Source of the DNA: Rhodospirillales bacterium
GTDB taxonomy: Bacteria; Pseudomonadota; Alphaproteobacteria; Rhodospirillales; Shumkoniaceae
Length of the DNA stretch: 64,000 nucleotides
Direction: 5' to 3'
NCBI GenBank assembly: GCA_018432935.1
Contig: JAHDSF010000017.1
Location: 124,001 to 188,000, forward strand
The position numbers were made by a program, and so were the translations under genes. Position 1 is the stretch's first letter, and every line of letters begins with the position of its first letter. The notes below the pieces were generated by a model that worked only from the letters and a program-made list of their open reading frames with translations, did not search any database and was not told the origin of the DNA. Positions 38,607-47,057 of this stretch are shown here, piece by piece.

Positions 38607-39400
38607 TTCTGTTCGAGGACTTCGTCCTCCGCGCGTTCGCCGCTGGGCTCGCGGTGGCGACCGTCGGCGGTCCGATCGGTTGCTTCGTCGTCTGGCGGCG
38701 GATGGCCTATTTCGGCGACACGATGGCCCATGCGGCGCTCCTGGGCGTAGCCTTGGGCCTGCTGGCTTCGGCGCCGATCCCGGCGGCCATCGCGCTGGTC
38801 GGCGCGGTCCTGGCGGTTGCATTGACCTTCCTCAGGCGGCGCGGGCGCACCCGCACCGACACCCTGCTCGGCATCTTCGCCCATGCGGCGCTGGCCACCG
38901 GCCTGGTGGCGCTGTCCTTCATCGAGGGCGTACGCATCGACCTCATGGCCTATCTGTTCGGCGACATCCTAGCCGTCTCGCAGGGGGATCTGGCGCGGAT
39001 CGCAACCGGCGCCCTGCTCGTGCTCGCCGTCATGGCCCGGATCTGGCGACCGTTGCTGTCGGTTACCGTCAACGCAGAGATCGCCACCGCCGAGGGTGTC
39101 CCCCCGCTTCGTTACGAGCTGGCCTTCATGATCCTGATCGCCGTCGTGGTTGCGGTGGCGATCCAGATCGTCGGCATTCTGCTGGTTACCGCCATGCTGG
39201 TGCTGCCGGCGGCGGCGGCGCGCGAGTTCGCCCGCACGCCCGAGGGGATGGCGGCTGGCGCCGTCGTGGTCGGCGCGCTGGCGGTGGCCGGCGGCATCGC
39301 CGGCTCGGTGCAGTTCGACACTCCGGTCGGGCCCTCTGTGGTGCTGGTCGCGTTTGCCGTCTTTCTGCTTGCCGTAGCGGCGGCGTCGCTGAAGAGATAG
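38603..39400 (+). CDS. znuB: Zinc ABC transporter permease ZnuB
   Basis: 265 residues of the ABC-3 permease family with about eight hydrophobic helices. Conserved parts: GGPIGCFVVWRRMAYFGDTM near the N-terminus, HAALLGVALG, FGDILAVS, IQIVGILLVTAMLVLPAAAA and a final helix ending AAASLKR. It forms the channel for zinc import energised by ZnuC. It is the last gene of the zur operon; the next gene starts about 95 bases on. Confidence 0.94.
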   Translation: MILFEDFVLRAFAAGLAVATVGGPIGCFVVWRRMAYFGDTMAHAALLGVALGLLASAPIPAAIALVGAVLAVALTFLRRRGRTRTDTLLGIFAHAALATGLVALSFIEGVRIDLMAYLFGDILAVSQGDLARIATGALLVLAVMARIWRPLLSVTVNAEIATAEGVPPLRYELAFMILIAVVVAVAIQIVGILLVTAMLVLPAAAAREFARTPEGMAAGAVVVGALAVAGGIAGSVQFDTPVGPSVVLVAFAVFLLAVAAASLKR

Positions 39401-39494
39401 CGCCCCTTCCTCGTGCGAGGGGGAAGCGGCGCCCCGCCTTGAATCCGGACTTCAAAGGCCGATCTTCCATCGGGGTATTCCGGCCGGGCGGGGC

Positions 39495-40355
39495 ATGGAT
39501 TCGCAGCAGATCATCAGGAAGCGCGGCTTTACGGTACGCGGCGAACGGATCGTCGGCGGCGAGGGCCTGGTGTTGAGGAACTGCGTCGATGTGGTGCTCC
39601 AGGATCTCGACATCTCCGGCTCGCGCTTCAGCGGCCTCAATCTTCATGGCTGTCGCAACGTCCGCGTGATCGGCGGCCGCTTCTACGAGAATGGCCGGCA
39701 CAAGAGCGGGTCGAACTCGGGACGGATCGGCCATGGCATCCATCTTGCCGGGGACAGCGAAAACATCTCGGTCGAGGGTGCGGAGTGCTTCAAGAACTTC
39801 GAGGACGGGCTGCAAACCGCCAACAGCTTCACCGGCACCGCGACGCTGCTCGACTGCGACTTCCATGACAACCTGGAGAACGCGGTCGACCAGAAGGGTG
39901 GCACTGTCATCCACATCCGACCAGACTACCGCGAGAACGGCGACGGTCGCGGCATGGAGGCGATCGTGGTTCACAACCACGCGGTGCGAGCGCGGATCCA
40001 CGGCGGGCGCCTCGCGGTCAAGGATATCAAGGCCTCGTGCCTGAAGGTCGCAGAAGGGGGCGTCGTGCAGGTTCAAGGTACCGTGCTCGACGCGCGCAAC
40101 AGCCGCTCGTATTGCGTTCAGGGCTTCGAGAACACTGCAATCGAGCTGTTCGAAGCGGTCCTGCTCGGCAATCCCGGCTCGCCCCTGGTGAGAAGCCGGG
40201 GCCGGCTGCGGATGACCTCATGCCGGCTGCGCGGCGGCGCCGGAATCTGGCTCGTCAGCAGTGGCAACGCGTGGACCAGGGAGCAGGTCTTGCGTGGCAT
40301 CGCGGACGCCGATCTCACCGTCGCCGACTGCCGCGAAGGCGATGAACCGGCTTGA
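39495..40355 (+). CDS. Right-handed parallel beta-helix protein without a signal peptide
   Basis: 286 residues. Repeated short beta-strand rungs are apparent (GLVLRNCVDVVLQDLDISGS, SGLNLHGCRNVRVIGGRFYE, HGIHLAGDSENISVEGAECF, DGLQTANSFTGTATLLDCDF), the pattern of pectate-lyase-like parallel beta-helices of the PbH1 type. There is no signal peptide, which is unusual for a fold mostly found in secreted polysaccharide enzymes. No catalytic residues of a known lyase could be assigned. It may be a cytoplasmic structural protein, or exported by a route that needs no classical signal. Confidence 0.6.
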   Translation: MDSQQIIRKRGFTVRGERIVGGEGLVLRNCVDVVLQDLDISGSRFSGLNLHGCRNVRVIGGRFYENGRHKSGSNSGRIGHGIHLAGDSENISVEGAECFKNFEDGLQTANSFTGTATLLDCDFHDNLENAVDQKGGTVIHIRPDYRENGDGRGMEAIVVHNHAVRARIHGGRLAVKDIKASCLKVAEGGVVQVQGTVLDARNSRSYCVQGFENTAIELFEAVLLGNPGSPLVRSRGRLRMTSCRLRGGAGIWLVSSGNAWTREQVLRGIADADLTVADCREGDEPA

Positions 40356-40444
40356 CCCTCCGCGCGAGAGCGGCGACCCGGAATTTTCCTTCTTCGACGC
40401 CGTCTAACCAACGCCTTCTGCAGAATCTGAAGAGAGGTGACGGC

Positions 40445-40687
40445 ATGCGTAAGTTGCGCGGATTGCTCCTGGCCCTGACGCCGGTTGTCGCGTTGGGCCT
40501 GGCCGCTTGTGACGAGGAGGGGACCAGTGGCGATGCCGCGGGCGGCGCCGGCGCCCCGGCGGACTCCCCCGCGAACGCCCCCAGCAGCGCGCCGCCGGCG
40601 GGCGGCGGGACGGATGGCGGCACCGGCGGCACGCCCGGCGGCACCGGCGGCACACCCGGCGGAACCGGCGGAGCGCCCGGCGGCTGA
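40445..40687 (+). CDS. Small glycine/proline-rich lipoprotein
   Basis: 80 residues. A lipoprotein signal peptide (MRKLRGLLLALTPVVALGLA followed by AC, lipid-attached Cys22) precedes a mature region made almost only of Gly, Pro, Ala, Ser and Thr, ending in GGTGGTPGG-type repeats encoded by three 21-base tandem units. AGAGAGGTGAC precedes the ATG. It has no recognised family; low complexity suggests a flexible surface tether. A strong hairpin terminator follows at 40705. Confidence 0.7.
   Translation: MRKLRGLLLALTPVVALGLAACDEEGTSGDAAGGAGAPADSPANAPSSAPPAGGGTDGGTGGTPGGTGGTPGGTGGAPGG
40619..40681 (+). repeat. Three tandem 21-base repeats in the lipoprotein gene
   Basis: Units at 40619-40639, 40640-40660 and 40661-40681 share the pattern GGCACCGGCGGCACxCCCGG, the third being more diverged. 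Each encodes seven residues (GTGGTPG), so unit gain or loss keeps the frame. Confidence 0.85.
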
Positions 40688-40704
40688 CCCCTCCCAGGCG
40701 TAGC

Positions 40705-40737
40705 GGAACCCCCGGTGATTTTCCTTCCGGGGGTTCC
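40705..40737. terminator. Hairpin terminator between lipoprotein gene and AroE-like gene
   Basis: A perfect 11-base stem GGAACCCCCGG / CCGGGGGTTCC with an 11-base loop, 18 bases after the lipoprotein stop and 12 bases beyond the convergent AroE-like stop. It is followed by TTC only, so it may work in both directions but with a weak T tract. Confidence 0.75.
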
Positions 40738-40748
40738 TTCGTGCCCGG

Positions 40749-41582
40749 TCAGTACCGGATCCGGGCGACCTCGCGAAGCTCGTCGGGGGTCGCCGTACCC
40801 AGCCCGAAAAACTCCAGATAGGCGGGGATCATCTCGAAAAGCATATCCGTCCCGACCTGGATCCGGCAGCCGCGTTCGCCGGCGGCTGCGAGGAGCGGCG
40901 TGATCTCGGTCTTCATCACGACTTCGCCGACGAACGTTCTAGGCGACAGGCGCGAGACGTCGAACGGCAGCGGATCCTCAGGGCGCATGCCCAGCGGGGT
41001 TCCGTTGACGACCAGATCGTAGCCTGCCGGGTCGGTCCCCGAGACCTCCACCTGCAAACGGGGATAGTGCCGCGCCAGGCGGGCCGCCAGCTCCTCGGCG
41101 GCCACCCGGTCGATATCGCTCAGCGCGAGTGCGGCCACGCCCTCCTTTGCCAGCGACGCCGCGATTGCCTTGCCGACCCCACCCGCGCCGACCACCAGGC
41201 AGCGTGCCCCCTCGAACACGAAGCCTTTGCGGCGAAGCCCGCGCGTGAAGCCGTCGCCGTCGAACATGTCGGCCAGCAGGGTGCCGTCCGGCCGCTTCAG
41301 CACAGCGTTGGCCGAACCGGCGATCCTGGCGGTGACCGAGCACTCGTCGACCAGCCCAATCGTAGCCGACTTGTGCGGCATGGTGACGAGCGCGCCCAGG
41401 ATGTTGGAGAACCCGAAGATCGACTTCAAGGCGGACGGATAGTCCTCCGCCTTCACTCCCATCGGCATGACGACCGCATCGATCCCGCGCCGCTCGAACC
41501 ATGGATTGTAGATCAACGGCGCCTTGAAGGCTTCGGTGGGATAGCCGATGTGCGCGATCAACTTAGTCTTGCCACTGATCAT
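40749..41582 (-). CDS. Shikimate/quinate dehydrogenase-like protein (AroE family, atypical), copy 2
   Basis: 277 residues. N-terminal substrate domain with the catalytic Lys in LVTMPHKSATIGLVDE and Asp in MFDGDGFTRGL; C-terminal NAD(P) Rossmann domain with VVGAGGVGKAIAASLA. The motif that in AroE binds the shikimate carboxylate (S-x-S-P) is replaced by IGYPTEAFKAP, so both serines are missing. A dehydrogenase acting on a cyclic hydroxy-acid or related polyol is likely, but not ordinary shikimate dehydrogenase. ATG 41582 is preferred over 41603 because AAGG precedes it. It lies 78 bases after dctP and is probably the last gene of the TRAP operon. Confidence 0.85.
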   Translation of the reverse strand: MISGKTKLIAHIGYPTEAFKAPLIYNPWFERRGIDAVVMPMGVKAEDYPSALKSIFGFSNILGALVTMPHKSATIGLVDECSVTARIAGSANAVLKRPDGTLLADMFDGDGFTRGLRRKGFVFEGARCLVVGAGGVGKAIAASLAKEGVAALALSDIDRVAAEELAARLARHYPRLQVEVSGTDPAGYDLVVNGTPLGMRPEDPLPFDVSRLSPRTFVGEVVMKTEITPLLAAAGERGCRIQVGTDMLFEMIPAYLEFFGLGTATPDELREVARIRY

Positions 41583-41660
41583 GGCCTTACGTCCGTCATG
41601 CAAAGGGGTCGAAACCGGAGAAGCGCCGGGCGCCTCGCAGAAGCGCCCGGCTGACGATGG

Positions 41661-42671
41661 CTACTTCGCCTTTTCGAGCTCGGAGAACAGCAGCTGCATG
41701 GTATCCGGGCCGATCTCGGCCGTGTACTTGTCGACCACCGGCTTGACCGCCGCCTTGATCTTGGCCAGCTCGGCCGGCGAAAGCTCGGTGATCTGCATGC
41801 CCAGCTCCTTGAGCTTTTTCCGGTTCTCGCCGTCCTGGTCGCGCGACACCTTGCGCTGGTAGTCGCGCGCCTCGTTCGAGACCGCCTGGAACAGCTTCTG
41901 CTCGTCGGCGTTCAAGGTGTCCCAGAACTTCTTCGAGATGAGCACGATGTAGGGGTTGTAGAGGTGGCGCGAGACCGTGAGATACTTCTGCACTTCATAG
42001 AATTTTGCGTTGACGACGTTGGCGAAGGGGTTCTCCTGGCCGTCGACGGTCCTGGTCTCGAGCGCGGTGTAGAGCTCGGTATAAGCCATCGGCACCGCGT
42101 TCGTGCCGAGGGCCGTGAACAGATCGACCATGATCGGCGTCTGCATGATGCGGATCTTCAGCCCCTTGAGATCATCGAGCGAGGCGACCGGCCGCCGATT
42201 GTTGGTCAGGTTGCGGAACCCGAGTTCCCAGTAGCCGAGGCTGACCAGGCCCTTGTCGGGCAGCAGGGACGACAGACGCTGACCGAACGGACCGTCCATG
42301 ACCTTGTCGGCCTGTTGCGGCGAGTCGAACAGGAACGGCAGGTCGAGCGCGGCAAACGGTTTGGCCACGCTCGTCAGGATGCTGGTGCTGACGACCAGCA
42401 TCTGCACGACGCCGCCCTGCAGGGCCGACACGGTCTGGACGTCGCCGCCAAGGACGCCGCCGGGGAACAGGTTGACCTTGATCTTGCCGCCGCTCTTGGC
42501 GGTCATGATCTCGGCGAACTTCTCCATCCCCATCACCTGCGGATGGCCCTTGCTGTTGGCGCCGGCGAACTTGAGCTCGTGTTGCCGGATCTCGGCCTGC
42601 GCGGCGGTGGCCGCCATCAGGGCCAAGGGTACTGCGATGCCCACCAGAGTACGGGTTACGATTCTCAGCAT
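41661..42671 (-). CDS. dctP: TRAP transporter solute-binding protein, DctP family
   Basis: 336 residues. Signal peptide (MLRIVTRTLVGIAVPLALMA, cleavage after AQA), then a periplasmic binding fold typical of DctP: HELKFAGANSKGHPQVMGME, SGGKIKVNLFPGGVLGGDVQ, and the carboxylate-binding Arg in LKGLKIRIMQTP, followed by YTELYTALETRTVDGQENPF. It captures an organic acid for the DctQM permease. Genetic context suggests a hydroaromatic acid such as quinate or shikimate, but this cannot be read from the sequence. RBS AGGAGG precedes the ATG. Confidence 0.93.
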   Translation of the reverse strand: MLRIVTRTLVGIAVPLALMAATAAQAEIRQHELKFAGANSKGHPQVMGMEKFAEIMTAKSGGKIKVNLFPGGVLGGDVQTVSALQGGVVQMLVVSTSILTSVAKPFAALDLPFLFDSPQQADKVMDGPFGQRLSSLLPDKGLVSLGYWELGFRNLTNNRRPVASLDDLKGLKIRIMQTPIMVDLFTALGTNAVPMAYTELYTALETRTVDGQENPFANVVNAKFYEVQKYLTVSRHLYNPYIVLISKKFWDTLNADEQKLFQAVSNEARDYQRKVSRDQDGENRKKLKELGMQITELSPAELAKIKAAVKPVVDKYTAEIGPDTMQLLFSELEKAK

Positions 42672-42741
42672 TCGTTCCTCCTACTGTTTATGATGAAGCC
42701 GCTTTCTCCGCGCGGCGCCATCGGGTGCAACTCTCGGGTCG

Positions 42742-44019
42742 CTATCTGAACCAGGCCGCCGGAACGGTCACGACAGCGGGGAAGAAGACGCACAGCAGCA
42801 CGATAAGCAGTTCGGCGATCAGGAACGGCATGACGCCGCGGGCCAGGTCCTCCATCGACAGCCTGGACACGCCGCAGACCACGTTGAGCACCGAACCCAC
42901 GGGCGGCGTGATGAGCCCGACCGACCCCACCATCACGAAAACCACGCCGAAGTAGACGGGATCGATCCCCGCCATCTTGGCCACCGGCAGCAGCACCGGC
43001 GTCAGCACCAGGATGGTGGGCGTCAGGTCCATCCCCATGCCGATGATCAGCAGGATGCCGACAACCACCAGCATCAGCAGCATCGGGTTGCCCATCAGAG
43101 GTTCCAGCACCACCGCCAGCTGCTGCGGCAGGTTCGCGATCGTGATCAGCCACGCGCACACCGAGGCGCAGGCGACCAGGATCATCACCACGCTGGTCAC
43201 CTTCGCCGCGCCGACCAGGACCTTGTAGAAGGCGGCGAGCGTCAGCTCGCGATAGACCACGGCGGCGACGAAGATCGAATAGACCGCCGCCACCACCGCC
43301 GCTTCGGTCGGCGTGAAGACGCCGAACTTGAGCCCGAAGATGATGATGAACGGCAGCACCATCGCCCAGGCGCTGTCGATGAGCGCACGGATCCGCTCGC
43401 GCCGGCTTTGCCGAGGCGGCAGCGTAACCTGCTCGTGCCGGATCACCCACAGCCAGGCGGCGCAGAGCGCCAATCCGAGCAACAGGCCGGGCACGATGCC
43501 GGCCAGGAACAGGCGGACGATGGAGACGTTGCCGGTGACCCCGAACAGGATGAACGGGATGCTGGGCGGAATCACCGGACCGATGACCGCGCCCGCCGCA
43601 ATCAATCCCCCCGAGCGCCGGATGTTGTAGCCCGAACTCGCCATCATCGGCAGCAGGAGGGCGGACAGCGCTGCGGCATCCGCCACCGCCGAGCCCGACA
43701 GGCTGGCCATGGCGCAGGCCGCCATGATCACCACGAACCCCAACCCGCCCCGGATATGCCCGACCAGCGCCACCGCAAGACCGACGATCCGCTTCGACAG
43801 ACCGCCGACCGTCATCACTTCGCCGGCAAGGATGAAGAACGGCACTGCCATCAGCGGGAAGCTGTCGGCGCCGTTGACGACGCTTTGGGCGATGATCTGG
43901 GAATCGAAGGCATCGAGCTGGATCATCATCGCCACGCCGGAAACCAGCAGCGCGAAGGCGATCGGCATACCCAGAACCATCGAGCCGAGGAGGGTGCCCA
44001 CGAACACGAGCAGGGTCAT
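42742..44019 (-). CDS. dctM: TRAP transporter large permease, DctM family
   Basis: 425 residues, about twelve transmembrane helices, the standard TRAP large subunit. Recognisable parts: LLGSMVLGMPIAFALLVSGV, AVPFFILAGEVMTVGGLSKR, MASLSGSAVADAAALSALLL, GGLIAAGAVIGPVIPPSIPF and GLITPPVGSVLNVVCGVS. It drives sodium-coupled uptake of the DctP ligand together with DctQ. It overlaps dctQ by 4 bases and lies 70 bases ahead of dctP. Confidence 0.95.
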   Translation of the reverse strand: MTLLVFVGTLLGSMVLGMPIAFALLVSGVAMMIQLDAFDSQIIAQSVVNGADSFPLMAVPFFILAGEVMTVGGLSKRIVGLAVALVGHIRGGLGFVVIMAACAMASLSGSAVADAAALSALLLPMMASSGYNIRRSGGLIAAGAVIGPVIPPSIPFILFGVTGNVSIVRLFLAGIVPGLLLGLALCAAWLWVIRHEQVTLPPRQSRRERIRALIDSAWAMVLPFIIIFGLKFGVFTPTEAAVVAAVYSIFVAAVVYRELTLAAFYKVLVGAAKVTSVVMILVACASVCAWLITIANLPQQLAVVLEPLMGNPMLLMLVVVGILLIIGMGMDLTPTILVLTPVLLPVAKMAGIDPVYFGVVFVMVGSVGLITPPVGSVLNVVCGVSRLSMEDLARGVMPFLIAELLIVLLCVFFPAVVTVPAAWFR

Positions 44020-44591
44020 CGCGGCGCCCTCCCCCGGACACCGTCATCCCCTGCCCCCGGCTCCCGCGCGGCGGCCTCGGCCGCGTCCCCCCCGTCGGAG
44101 CCACGCTGCACCAGGACGACCGCCTCCGTCCGTGCGAACACCGTCCGCCACAGGTCGAGCACGGCGATGATGATGGCCGCCAATCCGAAGAACACGCCGG
44201 CGGCGTAGAAGATCGTCATCGGCATGTTGAGGGCCGGGGTGACCACCTCCAGGTTGATCTCCGACTGGATGTAGCTGCCCTTGAGCAACAGGCCGGCGCA
44301 CGCGACGATGAGCAGGCAGGAGATCGCAGTCATGAGCCTGGCGACCCGCGGCGGCACCCGCTTGATGACGGTGTCGATGCCGATGTGACCGTGCTCGGCC
44401 ATCGCCAGCGCAGCGCCGAGGAAGACGATCCAGACGAAGAAGATGCGCGACAGCTCCTCCGAAATGACCAGTCCGGAGTTGAAGGCGTAGCGCAAGGCGA
44501 CGTTGCCGAACACCAGGACCACCATGCCCACCAGCAAGGCCGCCAGCAGGATGCGGACCAGTCCGAAGTAGAGCGAGACGATACGTTTCAT
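44016..44591 (-). CDS. dctQ: TRAP transporter small permease, DctQ family
   Basis: 191 residues with four predicted membrane helices and the DctQ pattern VVLVFGNVALRYAFNSGLVI, SEELSRIFFVWIVFLGAALA and HIGIDTVIKRVPP. The C-terminus is longer than usual, with a charged tail (REPGAGDDGVRGRAPR). First gene of the TRAP unit, about 240 bases downstream of a likely promoter. Confidence 0.92.
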   Translation of the reverse strand: MKRIVSLYFGLVRILLAALLVGMVVLVFGNVALRYAFNSGLVISEELSRIFFVWIVFLGAALAMAEHGHIGIDTVIKRVPPRVARLMTAISCLLIVACAGLLLKGSYIQSEINLEVVTPALNMPMTIFYAAGVFFGLAAIIIAVLDLWRTVFARTEAVVLVQRGSDGGDAAEAAAREPGAGDDGVRGRAPR

Positions 44592-44914
44592 CAGACCGCC
44601 TTCTGCTTGCCGGACGAAGCCGGAACAGCAAGAGCGGGGCAGACCCGATGGCCGGCCCTTCGCACGTGACGGGTAGCCGGCCGCCGGCGGGCAGCCGCGA
44701 CGGGTCGCGTGGTCATGGAGAGGGCAGGAAAGTCGGATAGGCGTGCCGTCGGACAGGATGCATGGCGCTTCTCCCCTGAAGCGGCCGCGGTTCTTTACGG
44801 CGTCAGGGCGCCGCTCGCCGGCCTATCCGTTCAGGCTATTTCCGGTATTCAACCTTGTCAATAAGATCCTACGTTTTCACTTCCACCCTATGAAGCGAAA
44901 GTGATTGGTGGGGC
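44592..44914 (-). other. Intergenic region between GntR gene and the TRAP operon
   Basis: 323 bases without a gene. Contents: a promoter for dctQMP (44833-44861), GC-rich self-complementary DNA around 44680-44695, and a weak hairpin near 44876-44905 that may end the GntR transcript. No other open frame has coding character. Confidence 0.55.
44833..44861 (-). promoter_or_regulatory. Probable sigma-70 promoter of the TRAP operon
   Basis: On the minus strand TTGACA (44861-44856), a 17-base spacer and TAGCCT (44838-44833). It lies in an A/T-rich island in the GntR-dctQ interval, giving a leader of about 230 bases, where the GntR regulator encoded just upstream could bind. Confidence 0.6.
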
Positions 44915-45637
44915 CTACTGCGTCGGCAGGCCCGGCAGCGGCATCTCGGTTCCCTTCCGGATGTGCGCCGTCAGAAGCCGGACGGTGCCCTCCGCATCGC
45001 GGCGGAGCGCGCTTTCGAGCAGCGCCCGGTGCTCGTCCAGCAGCTCCTGGCCACGGAACCCGATGGTCCGCAGTGCCATCAGTTGATAGCGGCGATACTG
45101 ATCGTGGATCACCCGATGCTCGCGCAGGATCCAGCGCGAGTTGCAGGCCGACATCAACGCCACGTGGAATCCGAGGTCGAGCTTCTGCCAAGTCTCATAG
45201 TGCGAATTCGGATCCTCCATCATCTGCTGCTCGCTCTTGGTCAGCATGTGATGGGCGGCCACCACCCTGCCCTCCCATTCGAGGTCCCCGAGCGCGATCG
45301 ATTTGCGGACCGCATGGCACTCGATGAGCTGCCGCAGCTCGCCGATCTCGCGCAGGTCGACCACCGAGACGGGGACGACCCGGAAGCCCTTCTGACCCTC
45401 GGCCTCGACCAGCCGCTCGGACGCCAGCCGCGCCAGCGTCTCGCGCAACGTGTTGATGCTGACGTCATAGTTCCGTTTCAACACGTCGAGCTTGAGCTTC
45501 AGTCCCGGCTCGAGCGCACCGTGCAGGATGTCCTTGCGAAGCCTGGCATAGACCTGCTCGCCGACCGAGCCGTGGCTCGCGTCCTCGGTGTCCGTCGGTG
45601 CCGTGTCGCCAAGCTTGTGGAGAAGATCGGTGCGCAT
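44915..45637 (-). CDS. GntR-family transcriptional regulator (FCD type)
   Basis: 240 residues. N-terminal winged helix (GEQVYARLRKDILHGALEPG, INTLRETLARLASERLVEAE) and a C-terminal all-helical FCD domain with metal/ligand positions in RQLIECHAVRKSI, DLGFHVALMSAC and DEHRALLESAL. FCD regulators usually sense organic acids. It sits between the aroQ-aroE genes and the TRAP operon and probably controls one or both. A -10-like TACAAT lies at 45669-45664 on its strand, hinting at its own promoter. Confidence 0.9.
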   Translation of the reverse strand: MRTDLLHKLGDTAPTDTEDASHGSVGEQVYARLRKDILHGALEPGLKLKLDVLKRNYDVSINTLRETLARLASERLVEAEGQKGFRVVPVSVVDLREIGELRQLIECHAVRKSIALGDLEWEGRVVAAHHMLTKSEQQMMEDPNSHYETWQKLDLGFHVALMSACNSRWILREHRVIHDQYRRYQLMALRTIGFRGQELLDEHRALLESALRRDAEGTVRLLTAHIRKGTEMPLPGLPTQ

Positions 45638-45716
45638 GTTCGCCTCGAGGAAGGGACGTGTTGATTGTATCCCATTTTCCCCGAAATCGCCTATGAAATC
45701 CGGCGATGACGGCGGC

Positions 45717-46517
45717 TTACCCGCGCGGCGCCAAGCCCATGTATTCGGCGTAGATGCGAAGCTGCCCGTCCAGCATCTTCTGGCCCGGAACCGTCTTCAG
45801 CCCCAGCCCGCGCGCCTTGACCAGAAGGGCGGTGACGGGCGGCTTCATGATGATGTCGACGGCCACCGCGTCGGGTCGCAGTTCCGCCGGCTCGTACGGA
45901 AGGGGGTCACCCGGATGGAGCCCGCTCGGCGTGGCGTTGACGGCGATATCGACCGTCTTGAGGTCCGGCCGCCCGGTCGCCACCGAGATCGCCGGATAGG
46001 CTTCACGAACTGCCCCCGCCAGGCGATCCTGGCGGGCCGGATCGACGTCGACGATGGTGATGGCCGCCGGCCCTTCGTCAGCCACCGCCCAGGCGATCGC
46101 GGTCCCGGCGCCGCCCGCCCCGACCAGCCACAGGTGGCGCCCGGCGACGGTCACGCCGCTGTCCTTGAGGCCGGCGACGAAACCGATCCCGTCGGCAATG
46201 TCGCCAACCAGCCGGCCTCCCGGCTCGCGGCGGATCAGGTTGCAGGCGCCGCAGCGCCGCACCCTCTCGCTGACCTCGTCGAGCAGAGGGATGATCGCGT
46301 GCTTGTGCGGCATGGTGACGGTGAAGCCCGGCAGGTTCTCGAGCGCCCGCAGGCCTCCGATGAAATCGGCAAGACCCTCGGGCCTGACGTGGAAGCCGAG
46401 CCAGACCGCGTCGACCTCATGCTCGGCGAACCATGCGCCCATCGATTCGGGAGCCTGAAGATGATCGACGGGGTCGCCGATGGTTGCCGTGAGCAGGGTC
46501 TTGCCGGTGATCGCCAT
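45717..46517 (-). CDS. Shikimate/quinate dehydrogenase-like protein (AroE family, atypical), copy 1
   Basis: 266 residues. Catalytic Lys in FTVTMPHKHAII; Asn/Asp pair in RCGACNLI and IADGIGFVAGL; NADP fold GRHLWLVGAGGAGTAIAWAV; C-terminal GQKMLDGQLRIYAEYMGL with the family Gln. The carboxylate-binding S-x-S-P of AroE is replaced by IGDPVDHLQAP, so both serines are missing, as in the second copy at 40749. It follows aroQ by 12 bases, which argues for quinate or a related hydroaromatic acid as substrate. Confidence 0.88.
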   Translation of the reverse strand: MAITGKTLLTATIGDPVDHLQAPESMGAWFAEHEVDAVWLGFHVRPEGLADFIGGLRALENLPGFTVTMPHKHAIIPLLDEVSERVRRCGACNLIRREPGGRLVGDIADGIGFVAGLKDSGVTVAGRHLWLVGAGGAGTAIAWAVADEGPAAITIVDVDPARQDRLAGAVREAYPAISVATGRPDLKTVDIAVNATPSGLHPGDPLPYEPAELRPDAVAVDIIMKPPVTALLVKARGLGLKTVPGQKMLDGQLRIYAEYMGLAPRG

Positions 46518-46529
46518 GCCTGTGCTCCG

Positions 46530-46976
46530 CTATTTCCGCCCGGCCAGGTGGTTGGCCAGCGCCTCGACGGCCAGGATATAGCTGAACGTGCCGAACCCCA
46601 CCACGCTTCCGACGGCGACCTTCGACACATAAGAGAGATGCCGGTACTCCTCGCGCTTGTGGATGTTCGAGCAGTGCACCTCGACCACGGGCAGCTCGAC
46701 GCTGTTGAAGGCGTCCATGATGGCGATCGAGGTGTGGGTGTACGCGCCGGCGTTGATGATGATGCCTGCGTGCTTGCCCTTTGCCTCGTGAATCCAGTCG
46801 ACCAGGGTCCCCTCGTGGTTGCTCTGGCGGCACTCGACCTCGATGCCCAGCTCCTTGCCCTTGGCGATGCAATCGCGCTCCACCTCGGGAAGCGTGGTGC
46901 GGCCGTAGACTTCCGGCTGGCGGGTGCCGAGCAGGTTGAGATTGGGACCGTTCAGGACGAGGATCGATCGGCTCAT
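46530..46976 (-). CDS. aroQ: 3-dehydroquinate dehydratase, type II
   Basis: 148 residues, the normal length. It dehydrates 3-dehydroquinate to 3-dehydroshikimate. Signature LVLNGPNLNLLGTRQPEVYG with the catalytic Tyr and loop Arg, INAGAYTHTSIAIMDA (usual INPGAYTHTS has Pro for the second Ala), and VVEVHCSNIHKREEYRHLSY. Its neighbours, a dehydrogenase and a TIM-barrel protein, and the nearby QuiC indicate a catabolic quinate role rather than aromatic amino-acid synthesis, although it could serve both. Confidence 0.95.
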   Translation of the reverse strand: MSRSILVLNGPNLNLLGTRQPEVYGRTTLPEVERDCIAKGKELGIEVECRQSNHEGTLVDWIHEAKGKHAGIIINAGAYTHTSIAIMDAFNSVELPVVEVHCSNIHKREEYRHLSYVSKVAVGSVVGFGTFSYILAVEALANHLAGRK

Positions 46977-47057
46977 TGCATTCCCCTCGATCGGGTGTGA
47001 TGGCGGATACTTTCCAGGCCGGCAGGCAAAAGTCCAGCTTGTTGCAGGCGCCGAGCT

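Noticed and set aside
39401..39440. Terminator after znuB
   Set aside because: Only a short CCTCG/CGAGG stem with no T tract is present.
40619..40681. CRISPR-like array
   Set aside because: The 21-base repeats are contiguous, have no spacers and lie inside a coding sequence.
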